A stretch of DNA of 64,000 nt from Druceiella hillmani (lineage: Eukaryota; Arthropoda; Insecta; Lepidoptera; Hepialidae), in contig JAYKKI010000067.1 in assembly GCA_039881145.1 (NCBI GenBank), positions 1,684,001 through 1,748,000 of the forward strand, written 5' to 3'. A program made the position numbers and the translations under genes. Shown in pieces: positions 21,446-32,394 of the stretch. The first letter of the stretch is position 1. Each line of letters starts with the position of its first letter. The notes beneath the pieces were generated by a model that saw only the letters and a list, made by a program, of their open reading frames with translations, was not told the origin of the DNA and did not search any database.

Positions 21446-22949
21446 TGAGATGTATTCTGTAAAATATTTTATTTTATTTTACGCATGATTGTTCTTGGAA
21501 TAAAGTTCCTTATGAAACATTACACGTCTGGCTAATGAGAACTAGCCAGAAAAAAGTAAGTAAGGTTCCAACACTAATTTTGCTCAAACGACATTTTGCT
21601 CCAGTATAAACACAATCGTATCTTAATATTTTTTTTGTTGGCTTTCTATTGTAAGCCAATAATTTGCCTGATCATTTTTAATTCGGTTTGTATTTGTTTG
21701 TATCATAAATGTTAAATTATTACTTTATCTTACATCATATTAAAATAAATTTCCAGCATAATAATTTATTTCCTTCACTAATTAAACTTTATTTAGGTTC
21801 TTTTAGTAAATTTAGTTTAGTTTTTAAAATAGTTAAATTTATAGTTAAAATTAATCTTAAATTTAATTTAATTAATTTATGAAACGAAATATTCATATAC
21901 ATTTTTTCTCAAATACTTAAATTATTTTTATGTACGTATATGTTTGAAATTAAATTGAAATGAATTTAATTTGATTTAAAAAAAATTAAAAATAACAATT
22001 TTCCTAATAATAAAATTTAATGTTCAAATTAACTTTCAATTTATTTTCATTTATTTAAATATAGGTAAAAAGTTCAAATTTTTTACGCCACCCGCTGACA
22101 CCAAAACAAAATATAACGCTATTTTTAATTTATAAAAATATTTTAGGAACACACACGTAACAAAATATATTTATTATTATAATCAACAAATATGCAAATT
22201 ACGCGTATTTTATTTTTTTTTAAGATAATATTGTAAAATTAAATTACTCTTCTAAATAATGTTGTGAAGGGCAATTTTTATCTACGTAAAATTTCCCTGA
22301 TGATAAGCAAAGTTATTTCCATAAGAATTTAACATTACCCATTTAAATCACTGCCGACAGATTAAAGAAAATTTTAATATATCTTTTAGTCCTATTTTAT
22401 TAATTTGTGAAATATAACATAAAAATATTTGTCATCGCGGACTTTTTACAGGTCTTTTCAAGTTCTACAACTTTTCTATAGAAAGTATTCAGTAAGCTCT
22501 TTTATTTTAATGGGATAATATGTAATCGATGTCCACCATGAAGATCCTTCCCAAATATTGGTAAAAGAATTTTTGAAGTCGGATGAGTAGTTTGAAAGAT
22601 TATCTCCTATATCCAAACATACAAACTTTACCTCTTTATAATATTATTGTTGATTAAATATTATATGTTTGAGTGACAAGTTATTGAAATAAACACATTA
22701 TTTTTTAATATCCATATGTTTTTGTAAAAAAATGCTCCCTCATTCTCAACTAATGTTCCATCTTTAAAACAATACTCAATGAGTGGAAGTGAAACAACGA
22801 AACTTTAATAAGCGGTCGAATTGGTCAAATAAACCTTCACATATATTTTATTAATTAATTATTAACATAAATCTCCGTTCATACAATCCCAATGAAAAAT
22901 TTATCGACAACCATAAAAGTGAAGTTTATTTATGAAATAATATATCGTC
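21446..22949. other. extremely A/T-rich noncoding DNA
   Basis: Long stretches of A and T with almost no G/C, especially 21770-22260. No coding or repeat unit recognised. Confidence 0.6.
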
Positions 22950-23420
22950 TGTCTATACCGGAACCTCACGGAATATTTACCGGGGATATCATGAAGTCTC
23001 GAAGCTTATAACGAGATTAACCTTTAATCGTAAGTAAAAGACGAAGACAGGTCCTCGTTAAAGTTAAACCAAATGCCGTAATATTTTCTTTCATATTTAA
23101 AACAAGATTCAATACTATTTACTGCTAAAAAAAGTCGTGGCAAAGCTATTAATGAACGGGTTGAATTACATGTGTCAACGAATTTATTGTATCAAAAAGA
23201 AAGCCATAATTTTAATGCCTCATGCAGTATCTGTCATCCATTCCGGAACCAATCATTAATAGCAGTCATACTGTCCCTACAAAACGTAATTTATGTGAAT
23301 TATTTCATTTTCAATTACTTCGCGAATTATATTAGCCGAACGGGCCGTTTGAGAAGCGGCGATCCGTGCGTGTTATTTTACGACGTAAAGCTCGCATGTA
23401 ATTAAAGGCTTTTGCTGATA
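22950..23420. other. G/C-richer noncoding candidate
   Basis: Composition rises compared with both flanks, with segments such as GCCGTTTGAGAAGCGGCGAT (23346-23365) and TAAAGCTCGCATG. A plus-strand 77-codon frame (23172-23405) begins at a non-ATG codon and is unrecognised. It could be a conserved noncoding or regulatory element; only cross-species conservation could show this. Confidence 0.25.
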
Positions 23421-23493
23421 CTGAGTTTTATAATCGGCTTATATAACTTATCGTCTGATCTTAAGAGCTTTTACCGTGATGGTTTTTTTCAGG

Positions 23494-23948
23494 CATTTAC
23501 AATAATTTCATTGCAAAAGCTTTTTAGAACAGATGACAAATAATGTATTATTTATCGGAGATACTTTGAAAAATAAATTAATTACATCTTTATAATTAGT
23601 GGCCTTATAAATGTTGGGGCTAGTTTTCGTTTATTAGTAATTGTTACAAATTTTTTGATATTTTTAACATACAATCTTTGAACAAAGTTTTTTAAAGCGG
23701 TGAATTCAAATCAATCATTTACAATAATCTCATCGCAATTGTAATATTATGTAAAATTCTTAATTACATGTGGTATTTATCGGAGATAATTTCAAAAATT
23801 GACTTATTACATTGTAATTAAATATATGTCCCATATCTTCTTGATTAGTGGCCTTATACATTTTTCCATCCGTGTTAGCAAGCGAATTGCAAATCTGCAA
23901 ATGTTATCTTTTAGTGGTTATTGTTGCAAACTTTGAACAAAGTCATTA
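23494..23948 (+). repeat. tandem duplication, about 222-bp unit
   Basis: The block beginning CATTTACAATAATTTCATTG at 23494 recurs at 23716 as CATTTACAATAATCTCATCG. Both copies then contain TATTTATCGGAGATA, TTAGTGGCCTTATA and end with CTTTGAACAAAGT. The copies have diverged by substitutions and indels, so this is an old two-unit duplication. Confidence 0.88.
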
Positions 23949-24241
23949 GTCGTTTCTGAAAAACGTTGAAAGAAAACCAAAAGTGACCACCTGTAAACTC
24001 CTGGAAATTTATAAATAGATAGATATTGAGTAATTTACAATGAACTAGATTCGACTTCGGCCGAAACCTACGCACTATTCTTTTTTCATTTCAATCCTCA
24101 TAATATGTAACTCTGTGACACACAAATTAAAAAGCGTGCATGTGTATGTCCTCGGACATGGCACATGCAGGTATCGAAGCATACACTAAATGTCGTGTGT
24201 GTCGTGGGCGCATTTTAATTAATCCATAAAAGAGTACATGC

Positions 24242-24290
<49 letters not shown>

Positions 24291-26189
24291 TTTTACACTA
24301 TCGTTTTGAGATAAAAACTAACGAGGAATAAAAAAAATTCGCAAATCTGAAAATGAACCCAGTTATAAATGTTTAAACTTAACGTTTAGGAAAATGATGT
24401 TCAAAAAGTTGCAGGCAAAGAAAAACCGACGTGTTTCCATAAGTATTCTATTTTTCCAACAATGGTACGCAATACTAAAAATATGAATATGAAGATTTCA
24501 TTAAAATCAATCCATTACTCTCAGCGATACATGAGACCTCAACAATAAAAGCCACGGTATTAAAATAAAATATTTTCTCTTATCTGATTAATTACATATC
24601 GCAGATCGCAGTTTTGACTTTAGAATATGTTTATCAATATCAAAGCACTAATGTTGAATAAATACAAAGGCAGTACATTTTTAGCATTAGATATCATTTT
24701 AAAAGACTCATCGTAACACGATCCCAAAAGATGTAGGAAATCATTGTATTTTTTCCTTATAATTTTTTTTATTTGGAAGAAAGGGGTTTTTCAAGAAATA
24801 ATTCTCCTACTGATTTGAACACTTTTCTTCCATTTTTCATGCATTATTTTAAAACTTGTAAGTTTAACTCGCTTATAAGTCCTTTTTATTATGATTTTGC
24901 TAATAAAAACATATGCCTGTCATTCAGCACTGTGCAACAAAGAAGCGAAGGAAGACATGCCATACGGTAAGTTATGCAACAGCTACTGGCAGTGCCAGGG
25001 TGGTTACCGGTGCCTGCAGTGCTTCTATGCCATGCTCGTCTATACGCTATATTATATTATATACGCTTAGCTACAATCATTTACGATAATTATCATTCTA
25101 TATCTACTTGGGGATTAATAGCTATCTGCGTATCTTATTTCCTAGGTATACCTCCGTAGAGCAAGACTGTTCTTGGAAAAATGGCTATCTTATAAACGAC
25201 AACTTGAAAAATTAATTAAAAATTGTTCGTTTTGCAGTGAGCTAATTTCTCTTTTTTCTATAAATTGACTGAACAATTTAAAAATTTTTGAATTAAATTG
25301 TTTAACTGAGCCATGCCTGAACTGACTGAACTAGGTGCATAGTCATCATTTACTAATCGTTTGTAGTCGTCTTAGAATACTATGTCATATATAATTTATA
25401 CGTAATTATATTTTATAATAAATAGTCGTCACATATATTCACATTTAAGCACACAATTTTATTGTAAAATTGTAAGTAATACTCACACCCTTTTTCGATA
25501 GCTACGATGAGAGTCAATCGAGCTAGCTGAGATTGCAGAAATTATGTATATCTTCTATCATTAGACGTTGAAGTATATCACTTTAAACTGAGATCATGTA
25601 CGGGGAACGCAAATCATATATTTTTCCTTACCAAAGGCTCTACTGAATAACCGTTCTACCAAATTACAAAGAGGGAAAACCGTGCAGTAAATTGGCTCTT
25701 ATTCAGTCATTAAATTATAATACGTACTTATGTGATTTCATCTAAACAAATTAATGATATGTAACGCATTTGAGCAGAAAACCCTCTTAGAAATCCAGGA
25801 TTTTCTCGGAATTGATGTCCTAATTTAATCATCTTCCATATCTTGCTATTTTGTTCGCTTTACATTTTATTTTTATGTTAATTTATATTCAAATTAATTT
25901 ATAAAGCAGGTTTTTTGATGAAATTTATGCTATTTTGAAAGAGAAAGTTTAAAATTATTTTACATTTTTTATATAATTTACGTTAACTTTATAATATGGA
26001 GACGTATTCAAACCAACTGAATCTTTGAATGTTTAGTCATTTTTAATACGTAAAATTTTTCATAGAAAGTGTGATAGGATTTTATTTAAATATAATGATT
26101 TACGTAAAGTGCAATTAAAAATCGAAATTTCAAGTTTTCACAGAAGTCACAGCATAAGTCGTCGCCATATTGTGTTGAATTGATCACAG
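23949..26189. other. noncoding DNA
   Basis: No gene recognised. Contains an (AT)n plus T14 tract at 24244-24294. The paired plus-strand open frames at 24773-25159 begin at non-ATG codons and have no family resemblance. Confidence 0.5.
24244..24294. repeat. (AT)n followed by T14
   Basis: About 39 bp of alternating A and T pass directly into a run of T. A poly-T next to a dinucleotide tract can mark the tail of a retrotransposed copy on the minus strand, but no such copy was identified here. Confidence 0.92.
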
Positions 26190-26290
26190 GTTCCGGTTTT
26201 TAACGGCGCTACGCACCCTGCTGTTCTGGATTCGATTTCCGGCCGCTCATCGGGCGGGGCTGAACTGATATCCTGATTGGCTGGAAGAGA
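26190..26290 (+). repeat. possible tRNA-derived SINE fragment
   Basis: G/C-rich compared with its surroundings. TTCTGGATTCGATTTCCGG resembles a tRNA T-arm with its B-box promoter element (GGTTCGANTCC), preceded by GGCGCTACGCACCCTGC. A full cloverleaf cannot be drawn and no A box is convincing. A chance G/C-rich patch is possible. Confidence 0.25.
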
Positions 26291-26315
26291 TTTATTATTT
26301 TTTTACAGCTTTAAT

Positions 26316-26351
26316 ATCCACAATTGATCGCCATATACATCAATTGTGGAT
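26316..26351. repeat. perfect hairpin, 13-bp arms
   Basis: ATCCACAATTGAT at 26316-26328 and its exact reverse complement at 26339-26351 enclose a 10-base loop. It lies just after the possible SINE fragment. Function unknown. Confidence 0.85.
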
Positions 26352-27049
26352 TTAAAAAGAAATAAATAAATATACTGTATATTATATTAAATATTGTATA
26401 TTAAAGTATATATGGTATTTCTATTAAACTATTTGGAAAATTCAATTTTTCACAAAGTAAATATTCGGCACCGGCGTAAAAACATGGTGCTTGTTTAAAA
26501 AAATTATAAGTTCTAGCATAATCGCCATAGTTTTCCCGCAATGCTCAATTCAAATCTTACCAATCTATTTCTTTTAATGAATAGCTTCGGAAACAGGAAG
26601 AGCGATGCTCTACTTTCACGTATATATCTCAGATGATACCTAAAAATAAAAATAATAAAAACTATATTTACCCCCTCTTTTATACTTACATCAATATTTA
26701 AAAAATGCTGGTGCTAAATACGTTGGTTAATAAGTATTACCGTGCAAAATTTCAAGTTTATACGTTTTATGATTTTTGAGAAAATCCGCTGTAAATGTAT
26801 CTAAAATTCAATGAGATGGGGGTTTAGATGTTTTATCATTAGTTCAAATGTCTTGAAATCTAACTGAAATATTAAGCATTTCTATTCACATCATATTAAA
26901 TCGAGAAGCAATATTTTTTATGAGAGAAACCGCCCTATGCTTTGACACTCAAATATTGTACTCAATAACAAATATGGTTTACACAAAAGTCCCAACAGAG
27001 TAGACAGAGAAAACAGTTTCGATAATTATTTTTTTTGTTTTCTAGTTAT
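26352..27049. other. noncoding DNA
   Basis: A/T-rich without recognisable features. Confidence 0.55.
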
Positions 27050-27344
27050 TATGAAAACGTGTTTTATGAAGTAAAACTTCTTTAGACGCGACTCGAGAGT
27101 AACTCAAGTATTTTTCGGACGGAAATAACTGTCAATAAAGTCTTATAGTTTACTTACGTAGTTTCCTGTATTTGAAAGCATCGATTGGCTATTGAATTTC
27201 GTGAGTATGTCTTTTATATACAATTTGATATTAATACTTTATATATATATATATATTTAATAATTACTTTGTCTGAACGTGTATGCCAGCGAGGTGGTCA
27301 CTTCTATATGTGATGATGATCTCATAATGAGATTCCGAAATGAA

Positions 27345-27790
27345 AAATGGAACTACTTAACGAGTAATAGTAAATCAAGTGATTCAAAATATTTTCGACT
27401 GGTAGTTATTACTTTCCAATAAAACTACACCATCGACCAGGTAAAGGTTTGATTATGAGTTCTGGAAATAAATAATGGTATTCCTTTACGAATGGTAGTA
27501 AATCAAACTTGATTCAAGATATATGTTACTAGTAGTTGTTTCTTTGCAAAAAAAACTACACCATCGACCAGGTCAGGGTCGGATGAGAGTTCTTGAGATG
27601 AACAATATAACTCCATAACGGATGGTTATAAGTCAACCGTACTTCAATTTATTGACTACCGGTATTTATTACTTCGCAAAATAACTACTACATCGACTAG
27701 GGTGTAATGATAGATAATAGACTCGGTCAGGGTGTAATGATTCGTTCTGGAAATATACAATGTAATTATTTAACGGATGGGTAAATCACA
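27345..27790 (-). repeat. tandem array of R1 units, inverted
   Basis: About four units of roughly 125 bp, the reverse complement of those at 7835-8680. Each contains a variant of CTACACCATCGACCAGG and ends near GGATGGTAGTAAATCAA. A further partial unit lies at 28435-28505, beyond the inserted sequence. Confidence 0.85.
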
Positions 27791-27836
27791 CCACGCCGCC
27801 ACCGTGGTTGGATTTATCACAAGGCACATGACCTTT

Positions 27837-28324
27837 GACAATGCAGTTACCTTATTAACATATCTCTATTTGCATTATAATATTTTATATTTGTAAGATG
27901 TATCTGCTAGTTGTAACTATATACTGTATAATATGTACAAATCATCCTCAGGAAAACAAGTACAGTCTAAGAGAATAGAGCCCGGCTCAAATGACCTCGA
28001 TAACATTGAAACGGCTTAAAAAGGATACCGCGACTGGCGTTCGGTGATAAACTAAGACTCAAAGGGAAGCTCGTTATAAATTTAGTCTTGCGTCTCCACG
28101 ATTAGGTTTTAACGCAGCGGGGTTGTTTGTCATTCATGTTTCCATATTTGGGCCATTAAAGGACCCGTACGTAGACACTGTATTAAGTTTTATACTAAGT
28201 TTTATACTAGTTTTACACAGCAACGTTATATGACCTGCATGTCTTTATGGATTGTCGATTGATTAAACATGCGTGTTACAATAAAATATATTTTTGCGCG
28301 GAGATTAAAATATCTCTGTAATTT
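27837..28324 (+). repeat. 490-bp inverted-repeat partner, left copy
   Basis: The reverse complement of 30694-31192 over its whole length. Shared blocks include GACAATGCAGTTACC, GAATAGAGCCCGGCTCAAAT, GGTCCTTTAATGG (on the opposite strand) and GATTGTCGAT. Homology stops sharply at both ends. No coding frame of note. It sits inside R1 copy B, between array units, so it inserted after the array had formed. Confidence 0.92.
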
Positions 28325-28570
28325 CCGGCGGTCGAGTGAAGTTGGACTGGTGTTCTGGTTAGCTGTAAGAGATTGCTTTCGTAGTAATAAGTCCGCCGTA
28401 TGTATCAACTGCATACATTAAAGTACATAAATTAATAAATTAACCGTGATTCAAAATATTTGCTACTGGTAGTTGTTAATTTGCAAAATAACTACACTGT
28501 CGACCACACAATACATGCCACAATCATCAAAAAGTTTTATTTCAACCGGGCGTAAATGCTACTCAATCCC

Positions 28571-29227
28571 AGAATTTTTTTAGCTTTTTAAACTTTTAAT
28601 GTATTTTTGCTTTTCCAGTTCTACATAAGGAGATCATACTTGTTTAACTTACTCTGGGGAACAGAGAAGTCATTTTACCCGAGAAATGTTCAAATTCAAT
28701 CGTCACTCGTGGGAGTATTATTCATTACAACCGCATCGCGGCCAAACCGCAGGAAATATTATACTTTTAAATATTCTTAAATAAAGGTAACGCTAGTCAT
28801 GCAGATTTTCTATTCTCATTTATTTTATCAATAAAGGGAAAATATTAAAATGTTCATCAAAATATCTCAAAAATATACCAGGAATTTTGTTCATTTTTGT
28901 TAACTTAGACTCCTAGGTATATATACTATTATCATACCAAATTTCATAAAAATCTGTCGCATAGGTTTTGCGTGATAACCTCTCAAATTAATAAACAGTC
29001 AGAAAGAATAAATGCTAAAAAAAGTTTTTCAGGCTTCTATTACCATTCTAAACGCAGTATTAATTACTTTTTTAAAATATTTTCAAATCTATATTTTTCA
29101 ATTTTATCAAAGCTCTCCATGTGCATTTTGTATATCCATGCCACTACACCCATTTATATTCTCTCGGTATTAAATCCTTTGCTAAAATTAGAAGCCTCTG
29201 TAAAACAAGTTGAGCTTGTCGATTTAA
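28571..29227. other. noncoding DNA
   Basis: Contains a slightly G/C-richer patch (28650-28765) that matches nothing I recognise. The 87-codon plus-strand frame at 28972-29235 begins at a non-ATG codon; it could be an eroded upstream part of the ORF2 piece that follows but shows no motif. Confidence 0.45.
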
Positions 29228-29500
29228 AATTGTGAAGTAGTTTTTGAGAACTATGCAGCCAGTAAAACTGCTTTAGAGACGGATGTAAACCTAAATATAA
29301 TTATAAATATAGATGAAGCAATTGACTTGCTTAGCTGCTTTACAGAAACCATAAAATCACCATTATCGGTTTTAAATATAATATCTAATTATTTTCAAAC
29401 GAAAGAAGCTACTTTAAGACAAACCACAGATAAAACACGAGATAGAAAACATCCTTTGAAGAAGGAACAAACAATTTTAGAAGCAATTGCGAGGAAATAA
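29228..29500 (+). pseudogene. possible jockey-type LINE ORF2 fragment (between endonuclease and RT)
   Basis: An open frame of 90 codons without a start, ending at TAA 29498-29500. It reads INIDEAIDLLSCFTETIKSP, then KEATLRQTTDKTRDRKHPLK and KKEQTILEAIARK. In jockey-type ORF2 proteins the linker after the endonuclease has a helix beginning I-x-T-x-x-D-I/L-D-x-A-I-x-x-F-T-x-x-I-x-x-A, then K-R-x-x-R-x-x-W-Q-x-T-R-x-P-x-D-K. About 100 bases further (29595-29630) is a frame with TELKRPLAIN, like the usual W-x-x-x-K-x-L-K-R-P. The resemblance is in pattern only. It may belong with the reverse-transcriptase scrap at 1531 as a family, but is not joined to it. Confidence 0.4.
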
Positions 29501-30502
29501 TTGGTTTTGTCAAAAAAAAACATTGCATGTCACTTGAACCGATGCAGATTTCGAAAATAATACAACTGCCAGGCCATATAACTTAAAATATTTCAACTGA
29601 ACTGAAGCGACCCTTAGCAATAAATACGTTTTCGATTTGCCTTCCGATGTAAATTCCAAGGAATATTCTGTAATCAGTATTAATTTTTGAGTCATAGACA
29701 ATATCCTCACAAATTAAAAAAAAACTTGTTTAATTTACTATTAAGTCAATCTGTAGAATCCTTTTGCAAACTAGTCTTACAATATGCTGAAGATTTTGTA
29801 AATACTTACAAAGAGACAATGCACATCGAATACATATTGATATTGATATTGAGTTATTATAAATCGGAGCATCGATTTTCAGAAATGTACCAAAAAAAAA
29901 TAAAGAAATTAATATTTAAAATTGAAAAGAAGATATCGATAAGAATTTTTCTTATTCAGCTCATCTGATTGCGTGCGCAGCTACTATGTTGAGATCGACT
30001 ATTGACCAAGAGCCTTTTTCTAACCTAGCAATCATAATATTTGATATCTGTCAGCCGAAAAAGTTTTAAATGAGATTTGTGATAAAGATAAAAAATGAAA
30101 ACATTTTTAGTATGTCATATAGATGATTTCACGATTAAAAGCACATTAATAAAGTTCCAATAAGTTCTGTTTTTTATCAATCTTTTTAGACCTTTTCCCG
30201 CCATCGTTCGCGCGACAGACTGGGAGGAGGTATCTGCTAGATGTGCTTTCTCCGCTAGAAGACAGATCGAAAATAAAAATAACCTTATCAAGGTCAATTC
30301 ACTAAAGACGTAGCGTATTAAAATATGCAGCACATTTTAAATTTACCCTTGGGCTTTTCAATAATGTAAATGTATTGAAAATCGATTTAAATCTTGTGTG
30401 ATAACCAAACAAACAGACAAATTTTGAACTACCTTTTAGCTTTAGATGCTTCCGATTATTTATAACTTTATTTTCAATGTACATTTATATTATACCTTAT
30501 AA

Positions 30503-30539
<37 letters not shown>

Positions 30540-30693
30540 TTCAAATCATATAAAATACACACGTCAGCACAGGGGTTGCCTCCCCCCCCCCTCTCATCAC
30601 TTACCACTCATCCAGCTACAAATCTTACTTAGGCCTATGATTACCATAAATTGTTATAAAACACATATAGGAAAAAAATTAAAGTGGTCTATG
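29501..30693. other. noncoding DNA between the inverted repeats
   Basis: No gene recognised. The 93-codon plus-strand frame at 29687-29968 is Lys/Ile-rich and unmatched. A G/C-richer patch at 30185-30260 is unexplained. An (AT)n tract lies at 30504-30537 and a run of C at about 30582-30592. Confidence 0.45.
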
Positions 30694-31192
30694 AAAATTA
30701 CAGAGATAATTTAATATCTGCACAAAAATATATTTTATTGTAACGCACATGTTTAATGTAATCGACAATCCATAAAGACTTGCAGGTCATATAACGTTAC
30801 CGTGATAATACATAGTATGAAACTTATGAGCTAGTATGAAACTTAATACAGTGCCTACGTGCGGGTCCTTTAATGGCCCAAATACGCAAACATGAATGAA
30901 AAACCACCCCGCTGCGTTAAAACTTAATCGCGGAGACGCAAAACTTAGTTTATCACCAGCTTCCCTTTGAGTCTTAGTTTATCACCGAACGCCAGTCGCG
31001 GTATCCTTGTTAAGCCGTTTCAATGTTATTGAGTTCATTTGAGCCGGGCTCTATTCTCTCAGACTGGACTTCTTTTCCTGATGACGATTTGTACATAATA
31101 TGCAGTATCTAGTTATAGCTAGCAGATACATCTCACAAATATAAAATATTATAATGCAAATGGAGATATGTTAATAAGGTAACTGCATTGTC
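30694..31192 (-). repeat. 490-bp inverted-repeat partner, right copy
   Basis: The reverse complement of 27837-28324. Identity is high through GGTCCTTTAATGG, CCCGCTGCGTTAAAAC and AACGCCAGTCGCGGTATCCT. Differences include a short duplication of TATGAAACTTA near 30815-30850, and conversely TAAGTTTTATACT is repeated in the left copy. The two copies point toward each other across 2.37 kb. Confidence 0.92.
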
Positions 31193-32394
31193 GCGAGTTT
31201 TAAATCACAAGAAGAATGCATGAAACACAGGATAGGGACCGCAATAGAAATGGCCATCCTTGGAATTCAAGGTCTCTCCTTTCTTTCTAGGAGATTAAGC
31301 TTTCACATTCATTCATTCGTAGAATAAACACGTGTTAAAATTCCTAAGTTTGTTTTGAAAGACTTTTGTCGTATTGTAGAAACTGTCTGCATGCACTCTA
31401 ATATAAAATAACACTTTTTTTAATATTATGTGACCTAAAACACTTAATTAAGTAAGTACAAACAGTTTCACCGTCAAGTCATATAAATTTCTTATTATTA
31501 ATATATTGCCTTCAGTTCACTTAATGGCTAAATATAAAATTAAAGCTCAAGCTAAGTTAAAAATATTACACTTTTATAATGAAGCCCTTAATATAATTAA
31601 AATGAATATATACTTTTGTACCCTCACATCGTTTTGAAAATAATTTCTCATAATTTTGGATGAAGCATAATTCTGACTAAGCTGTTATTAGATGGCTAAT
31701 TGTGTTATAATTACTGTTCTGATTACTGTTTTTACTATTTTTATAGGTCCCTGATGAAACGAGCTTTATAATCAGTGTCAACTTTCGTCATAAGTTTCTT
31801 TGGTTCACTTTTCAAAAGTTTAAAGTTCAAGTGTCATTTGCGAGATAGAGAATTTTTTATACTGTTGGTTAATTTTAGCACTAGAAGTGTCGCGTGTCAT
31901 GCCATACCTTCAATGACCGCAATCGTCAGATTGACAGTGTACGATCGCCAGAGAGTATTATGATAAAAATACTTAATATTTCTGAATTAAACGAAATTAT
32001 AAATTTTTAATTACTGTGATTTAATATATTTATTGATTATATAAATCCATATTATAACGAATAATTTTTTTATAGACTTGTTTTACGCATTTTCCACAAA
32101 CAGCTTTTTGGCACACTGTGCTTATTTCACTATGAGGTATTTTACATAACGAATTAATTTGATATTAACGTCTTTTATTTACGCGTTGAATGGCAACTGA
32201 AGTACTTTTTGATATATGTACTCTGCTCGAACTTCATTCTCGAGTTAGAGAACGTAATTATACCGAGAAATTGTTTCACTTGTAACTTTCCCGAAAATAA
32301 TAAATGAATTTATGGCAGATAAATTTAGAATATCATAGCAGACTAATTTTTCTCAGAAACAATATCGTAATCAGTGAAGGCTTACTGAGGTGGT
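31193..32394. other. noncoding DNA
   Basis: A/T-rich; the 62-codon plus-strand frame at 31775-31963 is not recognised. Confidence 0.5.

Larger units (their letters stand above)
27050..28570 (-). mobile_element. R1 repeat, copy B, interrupted
   Basis: Read on the minus strand this follows copy A. 28570-28506 matches 7495-7560, including CGGTTGAAATAAAA. 28505-28435 and 27790-27345 hold array units, and 27210-27050 matches 8800-8930 (for example AAGTAAAACTTCTTTAGACG on plus). Compared with copy A it lacks the part equivalent to 7560-7840, and its array is split by unrelated sequence containing the repeat at 27837-28324. A short (AT)n run lies at 27239-27257. Confidence 0.7.

Noticed and set aside
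28972..29235. 87-codon plus-strand frame just before the LINE-like piece
   Set aside because: No endonuclease motif was found, so it could not be supported as part of ORF2.
29687..29968. 93-codon plus-strand open frame
   Set aside because: Rich in Lys, Ile and Asn as expected for A/T-rich DNA, with a non-ATG opening and no motif.
30582..30592. Run of C in A/T-rich DNA
   Set aside because: Too short and isolated to assign meaning; most likely simple slippage.
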